This document shows positions 54,377 through 63,463 of a stretch of 64,000 bases of DNA, piece by piece. The notes beneath the pieces were generated by a model. The model had not been told where the DNA came from, made no database searches, and saw only the letters and a list, made by a program, of their open reading frames with translations. The position numbers and the translations under genes were made by a program. This DNA comes from Fodinibacter sp963695175 (lineage in GTDB: Bacteria > Actinomycetota > Actinomycetes > Actinomycetales > Dermatophilaceae): assembly GCA_963695175.1 (NCBI GenBank), contig CAVOGG010000002.1, forward strand, positions 62,001 through 126,000. The letters are read 5' to 3'. Position 1 is the first letter of the stretch; each line of letters begins with the position of its first letter.

Positions 54377-55143
54377 CGGTCGCTCCCCTCCTGCATGTCG
54401 CGTTCGATCTGGGCATCGGTCTCGCGGTACACCTCTGGGGAGAGGTTCTGCTCGCGGGCCGTGAGCACGCGCGACACCGACAGCTCCGACGGCGTGCCGT
54501 CGGGCAGCAGCGCCGGGGTGTCGACGGCGTTGTGCCGGGCGTAGACACCGGGTACCGGCAGGCCGGCGAGGTGCTCGCCCTCGCGGAAGCGGCGCTTGCT
54601 CCACTCGCGCTGGTTCGGGCCGCGGCCGAGCCGCTCGCGGTGCGCGAGCACCATGGCGCCCAGGGCCGCGGTGATGAGCAGGGCGCTGGTCATCTCGAAG
54701 ACCCAGACGTAGCGGCCGAAGATCAGCTGCGCGACGGCCGAGACGTTGCCGGTCTGGGTGTTGATCGCGGTCACCCCGACCGGGTCGCCGAACGTCGCCT
54801 CGCCGATCGCCGAGGTGAGGATGCCGGCCAGCCCGATGCTGAGCACCGCGGTGGCCCACCGCTGCCCGGTCAGGGTCTCGACGAGGCTGTCGGAGGAGTC
54901 GACACCGACGAGCATCAGCACGAACAGGAAGAGCATCATGACCGCGCCGGTGTAGACGAAGATCTGGATGACGCCCAGGAAGTCGGCGTCCTGGGCGATG
55001 TAGAACACGCCCAGGATGATCATCGTCATGGCCATGCCGATGGCCGCGTGCACCGCCTTGCGCGCGAACACCAGGCCGAGGGCGCCGATGACCGCGAGCG
55101 GGCCCAGGATCCAGAACAGGACTGCCTCGCCCGTGCCGGTCAC
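54373..55143 (-). CDS. nuoJ: Complex I subunit J (main operon)
   Basis: A 256-residue subunit: five helices in the first 170 residues (VIQIFVYTGAVMMLFLFVLML is helix 3) and a hydrophilic C-terminal extension of about 85 residues rich in Arg/Glu, not present in the second-copy NuoJ. GTG at 55143 overlaps the nuoI stop. Similar tails occur in other actinobacterial NuoJ proteins as far as I recall. Confidence 0.93.
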   Translation of the reverse strand: MTGTGEAVLFWILGPLAVIGALGLVFARKAVHAAIGMAMTMIILGVFYIAQDADFLGVIQIFVYTGAVMMLFLFVLMLVGVDSSDSLVETLTGQRWATAVLSIGLAGILTSAIGEATFGDPVGVTAINTQTGNVSAVAQLIFGRYVWVFEMTSALLITAALGAMVLAHRERLGRGPNQREWSKRRFREGEHLAGLPVPGVYARHNAVDTPALLPDGTPSELSVSRVLTAREQNLSPEVYRETDAQIERDMQEGSDR

Positions 55144-55757
55144 GAGGTCACCTCCGCGTCGTCGGTCGTGGGTGTGTGCGCCTCGACGTACTCGCGCTGG
55201 CCGTCGGTCGCCGAGGAGACCTTCCCGAGGTAGTAGTCGCGCTCCTCGAGGCCGTCGGCCATCGGGAACGGCGGCTGGAGCATGCCCTGCTGCAGCGGGG
55301 CGAGCAGCTGGTCCTTGGTGTAGATCAGGTCGGCGCGGTTGTTGTCGGCGAGCTCGTAGAAGTTGGTCATCGTCAGCGCGCGGGTGGGGCACGCCTCGAT
55401 GCACAGCCCGCAGAAGATGCAGCGCAGGTAGTTGATCTGGTAGACGCGGCCGTAGCGCTCGCCGGGGCTGAACCGCCCGGCGCCGCCCTCGGAGTCGTCG
55501 TTGTTCGCACCCTCGACGAGGATCGCGTCGGCCGGGCAGGCCCACGCGCACAGCTCGCAGCCGACGCACTTCTCGAGGCCGTCGGGGTGCCGGTTGAGCT
55601 GGTGGCGGCCGTGGAAGCGCGGCTGGGTGGGGCGCTTCTCCTCGGGGTACTCCTCGGTGGCCACCTTGCGGAACATCGTCGAGAAGGTGACCCCGAAACC
55701 ACCGACGGGGGCGAACAGGTCGGAGAAGAAGCCGGACTTCTTCTGCTCGTCAGCCAC
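55140..55757 (-). CDS. nuoI: Complex I subunit I (main operon)
   Basis: A 205-residue protein with two [4Fe-4S] sites: C64, C67, C70, C74 (CVGCELCAWACP) and C113, C116, C119, C123 (CIFCGLCIEACP). Its ATG overlaps the end of nuoH by 8 bases. It carries electrons toward NuoB in the peripheral arm. Unlike NuoI2 the tail shows no frame disturbance. Confidence 0.95.
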   Translation of the reverse strand: MADEQKKSGFFSDLFAPVGGFGVTFSTMFRKVATEEYPEEKRPTQPRFHGRHQLNRHPDGLEKCVGCELCAWACPADAILVEGANNDDSEGGAGRFSPGERYGRVYQINYLRCIFCGLCIEACPTRALTMTNFYELADNNRADLIYTKDQLLAPLQQGMLQPPFPMADGLEERDYYLGKVSSATDGQREYVEAHTPTTDDAEVTS

Positions 55758-57138
55758 GAGCGGCCTCCTTGGTCTCGCTGCCGGAGGTCAGGACCGGTGC
55801 GTCGAGCGAGGGCTCGCGCAGGCGCTGGCCGGGCAGTGGCGGCACGGGGTAGCCCCCGGCGTACGGGTCGATCTCCTCGGGCACGGTGGGGTGCGACGAG
55901 GCGTCCCGGGCCTCGGCGCGGCGGTCCCACATCCAGCCGAGGACCAGCGCGATCACGGCGATGACGCCGACGAGCAGCAGGGAGGTGGCGGGGAAGACCC
56001 GCCCGGCGAAGTTGATGTTGCCGAGCCAGTCCTCGAACCAGCCGTTCTGGCCGGCGCGGAAGAAGGCGACGAGCACCACCCAGGCGAGCGTGGCGGGGAT
56101 GAGGAACTTCCAGCCGAAGCGCATGAACTGGTCGTAGCGCACGCGTGGCAGCGAGCCGCGCAGCCAGACGAACACGAACATGAACATCCACAGCTTGACG
56201 GTGAACCAGAGCAGGCCCCAGTAGCCCTCGTTGAACATCCCGTCGTTGATCGCGGCGATGCCGGGGGGCGCCTGTGGCCCGCCGAGGAACATCGTGGTGG
56301 CCAGCGCGGCGACGGTGAACATGTTGATGTACTCGCCGAGGAAGAACATCGCGAAGCGCATCGAGCCGTACTCGGTGTGGAAGCCACCGGTGAGCTCACC
56401 CTCGCCCTCGGCCAGGTCGAACGGCAGCCGGTTGGTCTCGCCGACCATCGTGATGACGTAGACGAAGAAGCTGAAGAACGCCGGGATGATGAACCACAGG
56501 CCCCGCTGCGCGAAGACGATCTGCGAGGTCGACATCGAGCCCGCGTAGAGGAACACGGCGACGAGCGACAGGCCCATGGCGATCTCGTAGGAGATCATCT
56601 GGGCCGACGAGCGCAGGCCACCCATGAGCGGGTACGTCGACCCGGAGGACCAGCCGGCGAGCACGACGCCGTAGATGCCGATGCCGGCGACGGCGAGCAC
56701 GAGCAGCACCGCGACCGAGGTGTCGGTGAGCTGGAACGGCGTGGTGTGCCCGAACATCGAGACCTCCCCGGCGAGCGGGATGATCGCGAACGAGACGAAG
56801 CACATGGTGGCCGTGATGAGCGGGGCCAGGGTGAAGACGAAGACGTCGGCCGCCTTGGGAGTCACGTCCTCCTTGAGCATCGACTTCATGCCGTCGGCCA
56901 GGGTCTGCAGCAGGCCGAACGGGCCGTTGCGGTTCGGGCCGGGACGCTGCTGCATGCGGCCGATGACCCGGCGCTCGAACCAGATGACGAGCAGTGTCGA
57001 GATGAGCAGGTAGACGAAGATGAACAGCGCCTTGACCAGGCTCAGCCAGAGCGGGGTGTCGCTGAAGTCGGCGACGGGGTTGTCGGTGTTCTCGGAGGCG
57101 AGCGAGACCACCTGCGGCAGTGCCAGCAGCGAGCTCAT
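55750..57138 (-). CDS. nuoH: Complex I subunit H (main operon)
   Basis: A 462-residue quinone-channel subunit, longer than the usual 320-350 because of a hydrophilic C-terminal tail of about 65 residues (MWDRRAEARDASSHP onward). LADGMKSMLKEDVTPKAADVF and ETNRLPFDLAEGEGELTGGFHTEYG are the conserved loops. The ribosome site GAGGA before ATG 57138 abuts the 3' arm of a hairpin in the nuoG-nuoH gap. Confidence 0.95.
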   Translation of the reverse strand: MSSLLALPQVVSLASENTDNPVADFSDTPLWLSLVKALFIFVYLLISTLLVIWFERRVIGRMQQRPGPNRNGPFGLLQTLADGMKSMLKEDVTPKAADVFVFTLAPLITATMCFVSFAIIPLAGEVSMFGHTTPFQLTDTSVAVLLVLAVAGIGIYGVVLAGWSSGSTYPLMGGLRSSAQMISYEIAMGLSLVAVFLYAGSMSTSQIVFAQRGLWFIIPAFFSFFVYVITMVGETNRLPFDLAEGEGELTGGFHTEYGSMRFAMFFLGEYINMFTVAALATTMFLGGPQAPPGIAAINDGMFNEGYWGLLWFTVKLWMFMFVFVWLRGSLPRVRYDQFMRFGWKFLIPATLAWVVLVAFFRAGQNGWFEDWLGNINFAGRVFPATSLLLVGVIAVIALVLGWMWDRRAEARDASSHPTVPEEIDPYAGGYPVPPLPGQRLREPSLDAPVLTSGSETKEAARG

Positions 57139-57148
57139 GCGGGGTCCT

Positions 57149-57190
57149 CACGAAGTATCTGGGGGAGCGGAGCGGAGGAGGAACTTCGTG
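57149..57190 (-). promoter_or_regulatory. nuoG-nuoH intercistronic hairpin next to the nuoH ribosome site
   Basis: CACGAAGT and ACTTCGTG (57149-57156, 57183-57190) are perfect 8-base arms around a 26-base loop. On the mRNA strand the loop is pyrimidine-rich and contains TCCTCC, while GAGGA, the nuoH ribosome site, starts one base inside/after the 3' arm. Loop-to-site pairing could control nuoH translation. It is the largest gap inside the operon (61 bases). Confidence 0.55.
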
Positions 57191-57199
57191 GGGTGCATT

Positions 57200-59692
57200 T
57201 CATGCCTGGTCCTCCTTCGTGACGGAGACGAGGGCTCCCGGCGCACCGGCGAGGGCGGCCCGCAGGTCGCTGCCCACCGAGTTGGTCGGCAGCCAGACGA
57301 CGTGGTCGGCCATCTCGGACACCAGCACCGGGGCGGTGACGGTCGTGTCGCCGACCCGCACGGTCAGCTCGTCGCCGTCGACGACACGGAGGTCGCCGGC
57401 GGTGGACGCGGACACCCGGGCCACCGGGGCCGGGGCGGTGCCCGCGAGGAACGGCTCGCCGTCCTGCAGCGACCCGCGGTCGAGCAGGTGGCGCCAGGTG
57501 GCGAGCACGAGGGTGCCGGCCTCGACGCTCGGGACGTCGCCGGGCTCGACGGCCGGGACGGCCGTGCGGGCGCCCTGCCACGGGCCGAGGTCGGCCATCT
57601 CGGCTCGCACCTCGCGCACCGTGCGGGTGCCGAGGAACTCACCCATCTCGTCGGCGAGCATGTCGAGCGCGCGGTAGTCGCTGACCTGTGCGGTCTCCAG
57701 GGCCGCCTCGAAGGTGCGGACCCGGCCCTCCCAGTCGACGAAGGTGCCGGCCTTCTCGGCGTGTGCCGCGACGGGGAGCACGACGTCGGCGACCGCGGTG
57801 ACCGCCGAGGGGCGGATCTCGAGCGACACGACGAACGGGCGGGCGAAGGCGTCGGCGGCACCGGCCACGCCCAGGTCGGCGGGGTCGACGCCCCCGACGA
57901 CGAGCGCGTCGAGCTCACCGGATGCCGCCGCGGCGACGATGCCGGCCGTGTCGCGGCCCGCGGTGCCGTCGAGGGACTCCACACCCCACGCGGAGGCGAC
58001 CTCGGCGCGTGCCGCGGCATCCGCGAGCGGGCGGCCACCGGGCAGCAGGGAGGGCAGCGCACCGGCCTCGAGCGCGCCGCGCTCACCGGCCCGGCGGGGC
58101 ACCCAGGCCAGGCGGGCGCCGGTGGCCTCGGCGAGGGCGGCCGCCGCGCTCAGCGCACCGGGGACGGTCGCGAGGCGCTCGCCGACGAGCACCACGGCGT
58201 TGTCGCGCAGGCCCTGGCCCGCGGCGGCGACGACGTCGGTGCCGGAACCCTCGGCGAGGGCACGCAGCACCTCGGGCTCGGTGCCGGGGGCGGTCGGGAT
58301 GAGCGTGCCGCCCACCTTGGCCAGGCCGCGGGTCGCGACCGGGGCCACGGCATACACGGCGGTGCGGTGCTTGCGGAACGCCTTGCGCAGGCGCAGGAAG
58401 ACGATCGGGCTCTCGTCCTCGGGCTCCAGGCCGACGAGCAGCACGGTGCCGGCCGACTCGAGGTCGGCGTAGGTGACCGCGCCGCCGTCGGGGCCGGTGG
58501 CCACGACGGTGGAGGCGAGGAAGTCGGCCTCCTCGGCGGAGTGCGGCCGGGCCCGGAAGTCGACGTCGTTGGTGCCGAGCACGGTGCGCGCGAACTTGCC
58601 GTAGGCGTACGCGTCCTCCGCGCTGACCCGGCCACCGACGAGCACACCCGTGGACTTGGCGGCGCGCAGGCCTGCGGCGGCGGTCTCGAGGGCCTCGCGC
58701 CACGACGCGACGCGCAGCTCACCGTCGGCGCCACGCACCTGCGGCAGCTCGAGGCGGTCGCCCAGCGAGGTGTAGGCGAAGGCCCAGCGGCCCTTGTCGC
58801 AGTTCCACTCCTCGTTCACCGCCGGGTCGTTCTGCGCCATCCGGCGCAGCACGCCGCCGCGGCGGTGGTCGGTGCGCTGCGCGCAGCCGCTCGCGCAGTG
58901 CTCGCACACGCTCGGCGTCGACACCAGGTCGAACGGGCGTGAGCGGAAGCGGTAGGCCGCGCCGGTGAGGGCGCCGACCGGGCAGATCTGCACGGTGTTG
59001 CCCGAGAAGTAGCTCTCGAAGGGCTGGTCCTGGTAGATGCCGACCTGCTGCAGCGCCCCGCGCTCGACCAGCGCGATGAACGGGTCGCCGGCGATCTGCT
59101 CGGAGAAGCGGGTGCAGCGGGCGCACAGCACGCAGCGCTCGCGGTCGAGCAGCACCTGCGAGGAGATGTTGATCGGCTTGGGGTAGGTGCGCTTGACGTC
59201 CTCGAAGCGGGAGGTCGAGCGGCCGTTGCTCATCGCCTGGTTCTGCAGGGGGCACTCGCCGCCCTTGTCGCACACCGGGCAGTCGAGCGGGTGGTTGATG
59301 AGCAGCAGCTCCATGACGCCCTGCTGCGCCTTGTCGGCGCCCTCGGACGTGTACTGCGTCTTGACGACCATGCCGGGGGCGACGGTCATCGTGCACGAGG
59401 CCTGCGGCTTCATCCGCCCCGGGGGGCCCTGCATCTGGGTGGGCTCGCCCGGCGCACCGTCGGGGCCGGGGCGACCCGGCATCCACACCTCGACGAGGCA
59501 CTGGCGGCAGGCGCCGATCGGGTCGAGACCCGGGTGGTCGCAGAACCGCGGGATCTCGATCCCGGCCTCCTCGGCGGCCCGGATGATGAGGGTCCCCTTG
59601 GCGACCGACACCTCCCGGTCGTCGATCGTCAGGGTGACCAGGTCGGCCGCGGCGGGAGCGGCAGGCGTGGCGGTGGCGGGCGTGGTCGTCAT
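57200..59692 (-). CDS. nuoG: Complex I subunit G (main operon)
   Basis: An 830-residue iron-sulphur subunit. [2Fe-2S] ligands C51, C62, C65, C100; H134, C138, C141, C147 for one [4Fe-4S]; C187, C190, C193 with C237 for the next; and C263, C266, C270, C298, the extra N7-type cluster found in a subset of bacteria. The rest is a molybdopterin-oxidoreductase-like fold without cofactor. A Gly/Pro insertion lies between C65 and C100. ATG at 59692 overlaps the nuoF stop. Confidence 0.94.
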   Translation of the reverse strand: MTTTPATATPAAPAAADLVTLTIDDREVSVAKGTLIIRAAEEAGIEIPRFCDHPGLDPIGACRQCLVEVWMPGRPGPDGAPGEPTQMQGPPGRMKPQASCTMTVAPGMVVKTQYTSEGADKAQQGVMELLLINHPLDCPVCDKGGECPLQNQAMSNGRSTSRFEDVKRTYPKPINISSQVLLDRERCVLCARCTRFSEQIAGDPFIALVERGALQQVGIYQDQPFESYFSGNTVQICPVGALTGAAYRFRSRPFDLVSTPSVCEHCASGCAQRTDHRRGGVLRRMAQNDPAVNEEWNCDKGRWAFAYTSLGDRLELPQVRGADGELRVASWREALETAAAGLRAAKSTGVLVGGRVSAEDAYAYGKFARTVLGTNDVDFRARPHSAEEADFLASTVVATGPDGGAVTYADLESAGTVLLVGLEPEDESPIVFLRLRKAFRKHRTAVYAVAPVATRGLAKVGGTLIPTAPGTEPEVLRALAEGSGTDVVAAAGQGLRDNAVVLVGERLATVPGALSAAAALAEATGARLAWVPRRAGERGALEAGALPSLLPGGRPLADAAARAEVASAWGVESLDGTAGRDTAGIVAAAASGELDALVVGGVDPADLGVAGAADAFARPFVVSLEIRPSAVTAVADVVLPVAAHAEKAGTFVDWEGRVRTFEAALETAQVSDYRALDMLADEMGEFLGTRTVREVRAEMADLGPWQGARTAVPAVEPGDVPSVEAGTLVLATWRHLLDRGSLQDGEPFLAGTAPAPVARVSASTAGDLRVVDGDELTVRVGDTTVTAPVLVSEMADHVVWLPTNSVGSDLRAALAGAPGALVSVTKEDQA

Positions 59693-61011
59693 GCGGGCAC
59701 GCTGTCCTTGTCGTCCTTGGCGAACAGCGTCGACGCCTTCGGGTCGAACGGGCAGCCGCCGTGGGTGAGGTGCGCGACGTACTCGTCGCGGAAGTACTGG
59801 ATCGAGCTGGTGATCGGGCTCGTCGCGCCGTCGCCCAGGGCGCAGAAGCTGCGGCCGAGGATGTTGTCGCAGATGTCGAGCAGCTTGTCGAGGTCCTCCT
59901 CGCTGCCCTCCCCCTGCTCGAGGCGACCGAGGATCTGCTTGAGCCACCAGGTGCCCTCGCGGCACGGGGTGCACTTGCCGCAGGACTCGTGCTTGTAGAA
60001 CTCGGTCCAGCGGTCGACGGCGCGCACGACGCAGACCGTCTCGTCGAAGACCTGCAGCGCACGGGTGCCGAGCATCGAGCCGGCTGCGCCCACCGACTCG
60101 AAGTCGAGCGGCACGTCGAGGTGCTCGGCGGTGAACAGCGGGGTCGAGCTGCCACCGGGGGTCCAGAACTTCAGCGCCTTGTCGGGGTCGCGCATCCCGC
60201 CGGCCATGTCGAGCAGCTCGCGCATCGTGATGCCGAGCGGCGCCTCGAACTGGCCGGGGTTCTTCACGTGCCCGGAGAGGCTGAAGATGCCGAAGCCGGT
60301 GGACTTCTCGGTGCCCATGCCGGTGAACCAGTCGACGCCCTCGAGGATGATGCCCGGCACCGAGGCGATCGACTCGACGTTGTTGACCGAGGTCGGCCGG
60401 GCGTACAGGCCCGCGACACCGGGGAACGGGGGCTTGCTGCGGGGCTGGCCGCGCCGGCCCTCGAGGCTGTCGAGGAGCGCGGTCTCCTCGCCGCAGATGT
60501 AGGCGCCCGCGCCCGCGTGCACCGTGATGTCGAGGTTGGCGCCACTGCCGTGGACGTTCTGCCCGAGGTGGCCGGCCGCGTAGGCCTCCTCCACCGCGCG
60601 CAGCAGCCGGCGGTAGACGTGGACGACCTCACCGCGCAGGTAGATGAAGGCGTGCTCGCAGCCGATGGCGAACGAGCTGATCGCGACGCCCTCGATGAGC
60701 ACGTGCGGGTTGGCCATCATCAGCGGGACGTCCTTGCAGGTGCCCGGCTCGGACTCGTCGGCGTTGACGACGAGGTAGCGGGGGCCGCCGTCCGGCGGGG
60801 CCATGAACGACCACTTCATGCCGGTGGGGAAGCCGGCGCCGCCGCGGCCGCGCAGCGAGGAGTCCTTGACGGCCTGGATGATGGCCGCCGGCTCCATGCC
60901 GAGCGCCTTGTCGAGGGCCTGGTAGCCGCCGTGGCGCTTGTAGGTGTCGAGGGTCCACGACTTCGGGTCGTCCCAGAAGGCGCTGAGGATGGGCGTGAGC
61001 GTGGTCGCCAT
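59689..61011 (-). CDS. nuoF: Complex I subunit F, NADH/FMN binding (main operon)
   Basis: A 440-residue NADH-binding subunit. LRGRGGAGFPTGMKW is the nucleotide loop, NADESEPGTCKD and GAYICGEETALLDSLEG are the FMN/NADH segments, and C344, C347, C350, C390 bind the N3 [4Fe-4S] cluster. The ATG overlaps the nuoE stop (ATGA). It is the electron entry point; no second copy is in the window. Confidence 0.96.
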   Translation of the reverse strand: MATTLTPILSAFWDDPKSWTLDTYKRHGGYQALDKALGMEPAAIIQAVKDSSLRGRGGAGFPTGMKWSFMAPPDGGPRYLVVNADESEPGTCKDVPLMMANPHVLIEGVAISSFAIGCEHAFIYLRGEVVHVYRRLLRAVEEAYAAGHLGQNVHGSGANLDITVHAGAGAYICGEETALLDSLEGRRGQPRSKPPFPGVAGLYARPTSVNNVESIASVPGIILEGVDWFTGMGTEKSTGFGIFSLSGHVKNPGQFEAPLGITMRELLDMAGGMRDPDKALKFWTPGGSSTPLFTAEHLDVPLDFESVGAAGSMLGTRALQVFDETVCVVRAVDRWTEFYKHESCGKCTPCREGTWWLKQILGRLEQGEGSEEDLDKLLDICDNILGRSFCALGDGATSPITSSIQYFRDEYVAHLTHGGCPFDPKASTLFAKDDKDSVPA

Positions 61012-62063
61012 CAGGAGCCCTTCTTCTTCTTCGTGGTGGGGCTGGGGGGCACCGAGGCGCTCTGCGCCGAGACGTTCGCGGCGCCGCCGGCCGCGTCGGG
61101 CTCGGCCTCCTGGGGCGGCACGGGGTCGACGGTGTCCTTCGGCGAGGGGACCTCGCGGGCCTCCCCGCTGACGCCGTCACCGGTGGAGGCGACCGGCGCG
61201 CCGGGCTCCTCGGTCTTGTCGGCATCGGGCGGCGCCGGCGTCGACGTGGTGGCCCGGTCGGCCTTGGCCTCGTCGTGGTCGGGGGTGACCTCGGTGTTGC
61301 CGGGAGTGCGTGCGGCGCGGCCCCCGGAACCGGAGGCCGCGGAGTCGCCCTCCGGTGCGGTCCAGCCCTGCTCGTGGGCGATCCGCAGGCCCACGAGGGA
61401 TGCCGGGCCGGCGCCGACGCCCTGGTCGGCGAGGCCGTCGTGGAAGCCCGCGAGCACACGGCTGACCTCCTTGAAGGTGCCGACCTGCCTCGGGCCGCGG
61501 GTGGGGGCGACCGGCTCACCGGCGCGCAGCGCGTCGACGAGCTCGATCGTGGAGGCCGGGGTCTGGTTGTCGAAGAACTCCCAGTTGGTCATGACCACCG
61601 GGGCGAAGTCGCAGGCCGCGTTGCACTCGATGCGCTCGAGGGTGATCGCGCCGTCGGCGGTGGTCTCGTCGTGGCCGAGACCGAGGTGCTCGGACACGGC
61701 ATCCCAGATCTCGTCGCCGCCCATGACCGCGCACAGCGTGTTCGTGCAGACCCCGACGGTGTAGGTGCCGTTGGGGTGGCGCTTGTACTGCGTGTAGAAG
61801 GTGGCGACGCCCGAGACCTCGGCGGTGCTGAGGTCGAGGAGCTCCGCGCACAGGTCGATGCCGCGGCCGGTGACGTAGCCGTCGACCGACTGCACGAGGT
61901 GCAGCAGCGGCAGCAGCGCCGAGCGCTTCTGCGGGTAGCGCGCGACCACCTCGGCGGCGTCGGCGCGGAAGCGCGCCTCGACGTCGGCGGGGTACGGCTC
62001 CTTGGACTCCTCACTGACGGTGAGGTGCCCGGACGCGGTCTGGAGGCCGAAGTCGTGGGACAT
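61011..62063 (-). CDS. nuoE: Complex I subunit E with long disordered tail (main operon)
   Basis: A 350-residue protein. The thioredoxin-like core (about 25-235) holds the [2Fe-2S] ligands C106, C111, C147, C151 (GVCTNTLC; ECNAACD). Residues about 238-350 are a Pro/Ala/Glu/Asp-rich, presumably disordered extension ending in a lysine cluster (TKKKKGS), roughly half as long again as the core. ATG at 62063 overlaps the nuoD stop. Confidence 0.93.
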   Translation of the reverse strand: MSHDFGLQTASGHLTVSEESKEPYPADVEARFRADAAEVVARYPQKRSALLPLLHLVQSVDGYVTGRGIDLCAELLDLSTAEVSGVATFYTQYKRHPNGTYTVGVCTNTLCAVMGGDEIWDAVSEHLGLGHDETTADGAITLERIECNAACDFAPVVMTNWEFFDNQTPASTIELVDALRAGEPVAPTRGPRQVGTFKEVSRVLAGFHDGLADQGVGAGPASLVGLRIAHEQGWTAPEGDSAASGSGGRAARTPGNTEVTPDHDEAKADRATTSTPAPPDADKTEEPGAPVASTGDGVSGEAREVPSPKDTVDPVPPQEAEPDAAGGAANVSAQSASVPPSPTTKKKKGS

Positions 62064-63463
62064 CAGCGGTCGACACCTCCCATGACGGGGTCGAGGGAGG
62101 CCACGGCCACGATGACGTCGGCGACCTGGCCGCCCTCGCACATCGACGCCACGGCCTGCAGGTTGTTGAAGCTCGGGTCGCGGAAGTGGGCGCGGTACGG
62201 GCGGGTGCCGCCGTCGGACACGGCGTGGCAGCCCAGCTCGCCCTTGGCCGACTCGACCGCGGCGTAGGCCTGGCCCGGAGGCACCCGGAAGCCCTCGGTG
62301 ACCAGCTTGAAGTGGTGGATGAGCGACTCCATCGAGGAGCCCATGATCTCGCGGATGTGGTCGAGGCTGTTGCCCTGGCCGTCGCCGCCGATGGCCAGCT
62401 GCGCCGGCCAGGCGATCTTCTTGTCCTCGACCATCACCGGCTGGCCCTCGGTGCGCTGCAGCCGGTCGAGCGCCTGCTCGACGATCTTGAGCGACTCGAA
62501 CATCTCGTCGATGCGGATGCGCAGCCGGTCGTAGGCGTCGGATCCGGTGCGGGTGACCACGTCGAACTCGTAGGTCTCGTAGCCGCAGTACGGCGCCGAC
62601 TTGCGCAGGTCGTGCGGCAGGCCGGTCGCGCGCAGCACCGGGCCGGTCATGCCCAGCGCCATGCAGCCGGTGAGGTCCATGAAGCCGACGCCGACGGTGC
62701 GCCCCTTGAGGAGCGGGTTCTCGTTGAGCAGCAGCTCGAGCTCGTGGATGCCGCGGCGCAGCTCGGTGATGACCTCGCGGACCATGTCGACGGCGCCGTG
62801 CGGCACGTCCTGGGACACCCCGCCGGGGCGGATGTACGCGTTGTTCATGCGCAGGCCGGTGACCGCCTCGAACACGCGCAGGATGCGCTCGCGCTCGCGG
62901 AAGCCGACGGTCATGACGGTGGTGGCGCCGAGCTCCATGCCACCGGTGCCGAGGCAGACCAGGTGCGAGTTGACCCGGGTCAGCTCCATCATCAGCACCC
63001 GGATGATCGAGGCGCGCTCAGGAATCTGGTCGGTGATCCCGAGCAGCTTCTCGATCGCGAGGCAGTACGCCGTCTCCTGGAACATCGGGGTGAGGTAGTC
63101 CATCCGGGTGCAGAACGTGACGCCCTGCACCCAGGTGCGGAACTCCATGTTCTTCTCGATGCCGGTGTGCAGGTAGCCGATTCCGGCGCGGGCCTCGGTG
63201 ACCGTCTCGCCGTCGAGCTCGAGGATGAGGCGGAGCACGCCGTGCGTCGACGGGTGCTGCGGGCCCATGTTGACGACGATGCGCTCCTCGTGGAGCGCGG
63301 TGGCCTCGTCGACGAGGTCGTTCCAGTCGCCGCCGGAGACGTTGAACACGGGGGCGCCCTCGACGCCCTCGTGCACGGAGGCGCCGTAGGCGTCGGGAAC
63401 CGTCTCGTCGGGGTCGGGCTGCCCCGACTCGAAGATCGTCGTGTCGTGGTCGTGGGTCGTCAT
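62063..63463 (-). CDS. nuoD: Complex I subunit D, 49 kDa (main operon)
   Basis: A 466-residue quinone-site subunit, the only NuoD in the window. VNMGPQHPSTHGVLRLILELDGE, IGYLHTGIEKNME and the C-terminal FRDPSFNNLQ/GGVDR end are diagnostic. An acidic N-terminal extension of about 55 residues precedes the core. ATG at 63463 overlaps the nuoC stop. The second complex I set would need this protein or one encoded elsewhere. Confidence 0.96.
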   Translation of the reverse strand: MTTHDHDTTIFESGQPDPDETVPDAYGASVHEGVEGAPVFNVSGGDWNDLVDEATALHEERIVVNMGPQHPSTHGVLRLILELDGETVTEARAGIGYLHTGIEKNMEFRTWVQGVTFCTRMDYLTPMFQETAYCLAIEKLLGITDQIPERASIIRVLMMELTRVNSHLVCLGTGGMELGATTVMTVGFRERERILRVFEAVTGLRMNNAYIRPGGVSQDVPHGAVDMVREVITELRRGIHELELLLNENPLLKGRTVGVGFMDLTGCMALGMTGPVLRATGLPHDLRKSAPYCGYETYEFDVVTRTGSDAYDRLRIRIDEMFESLKIVEQALDRLQRTEGQPVMVEDKKIAWPAQLAIGGDGQGNSLDHIREIMGSSMESLIHHFKLVTEGFRVPPGQAYAAVESAKGELGCHAVSDGGTRPYRAHFRDPSFNNLQAVASMCEGGQVADVIVAVASLDPVMGGVDR

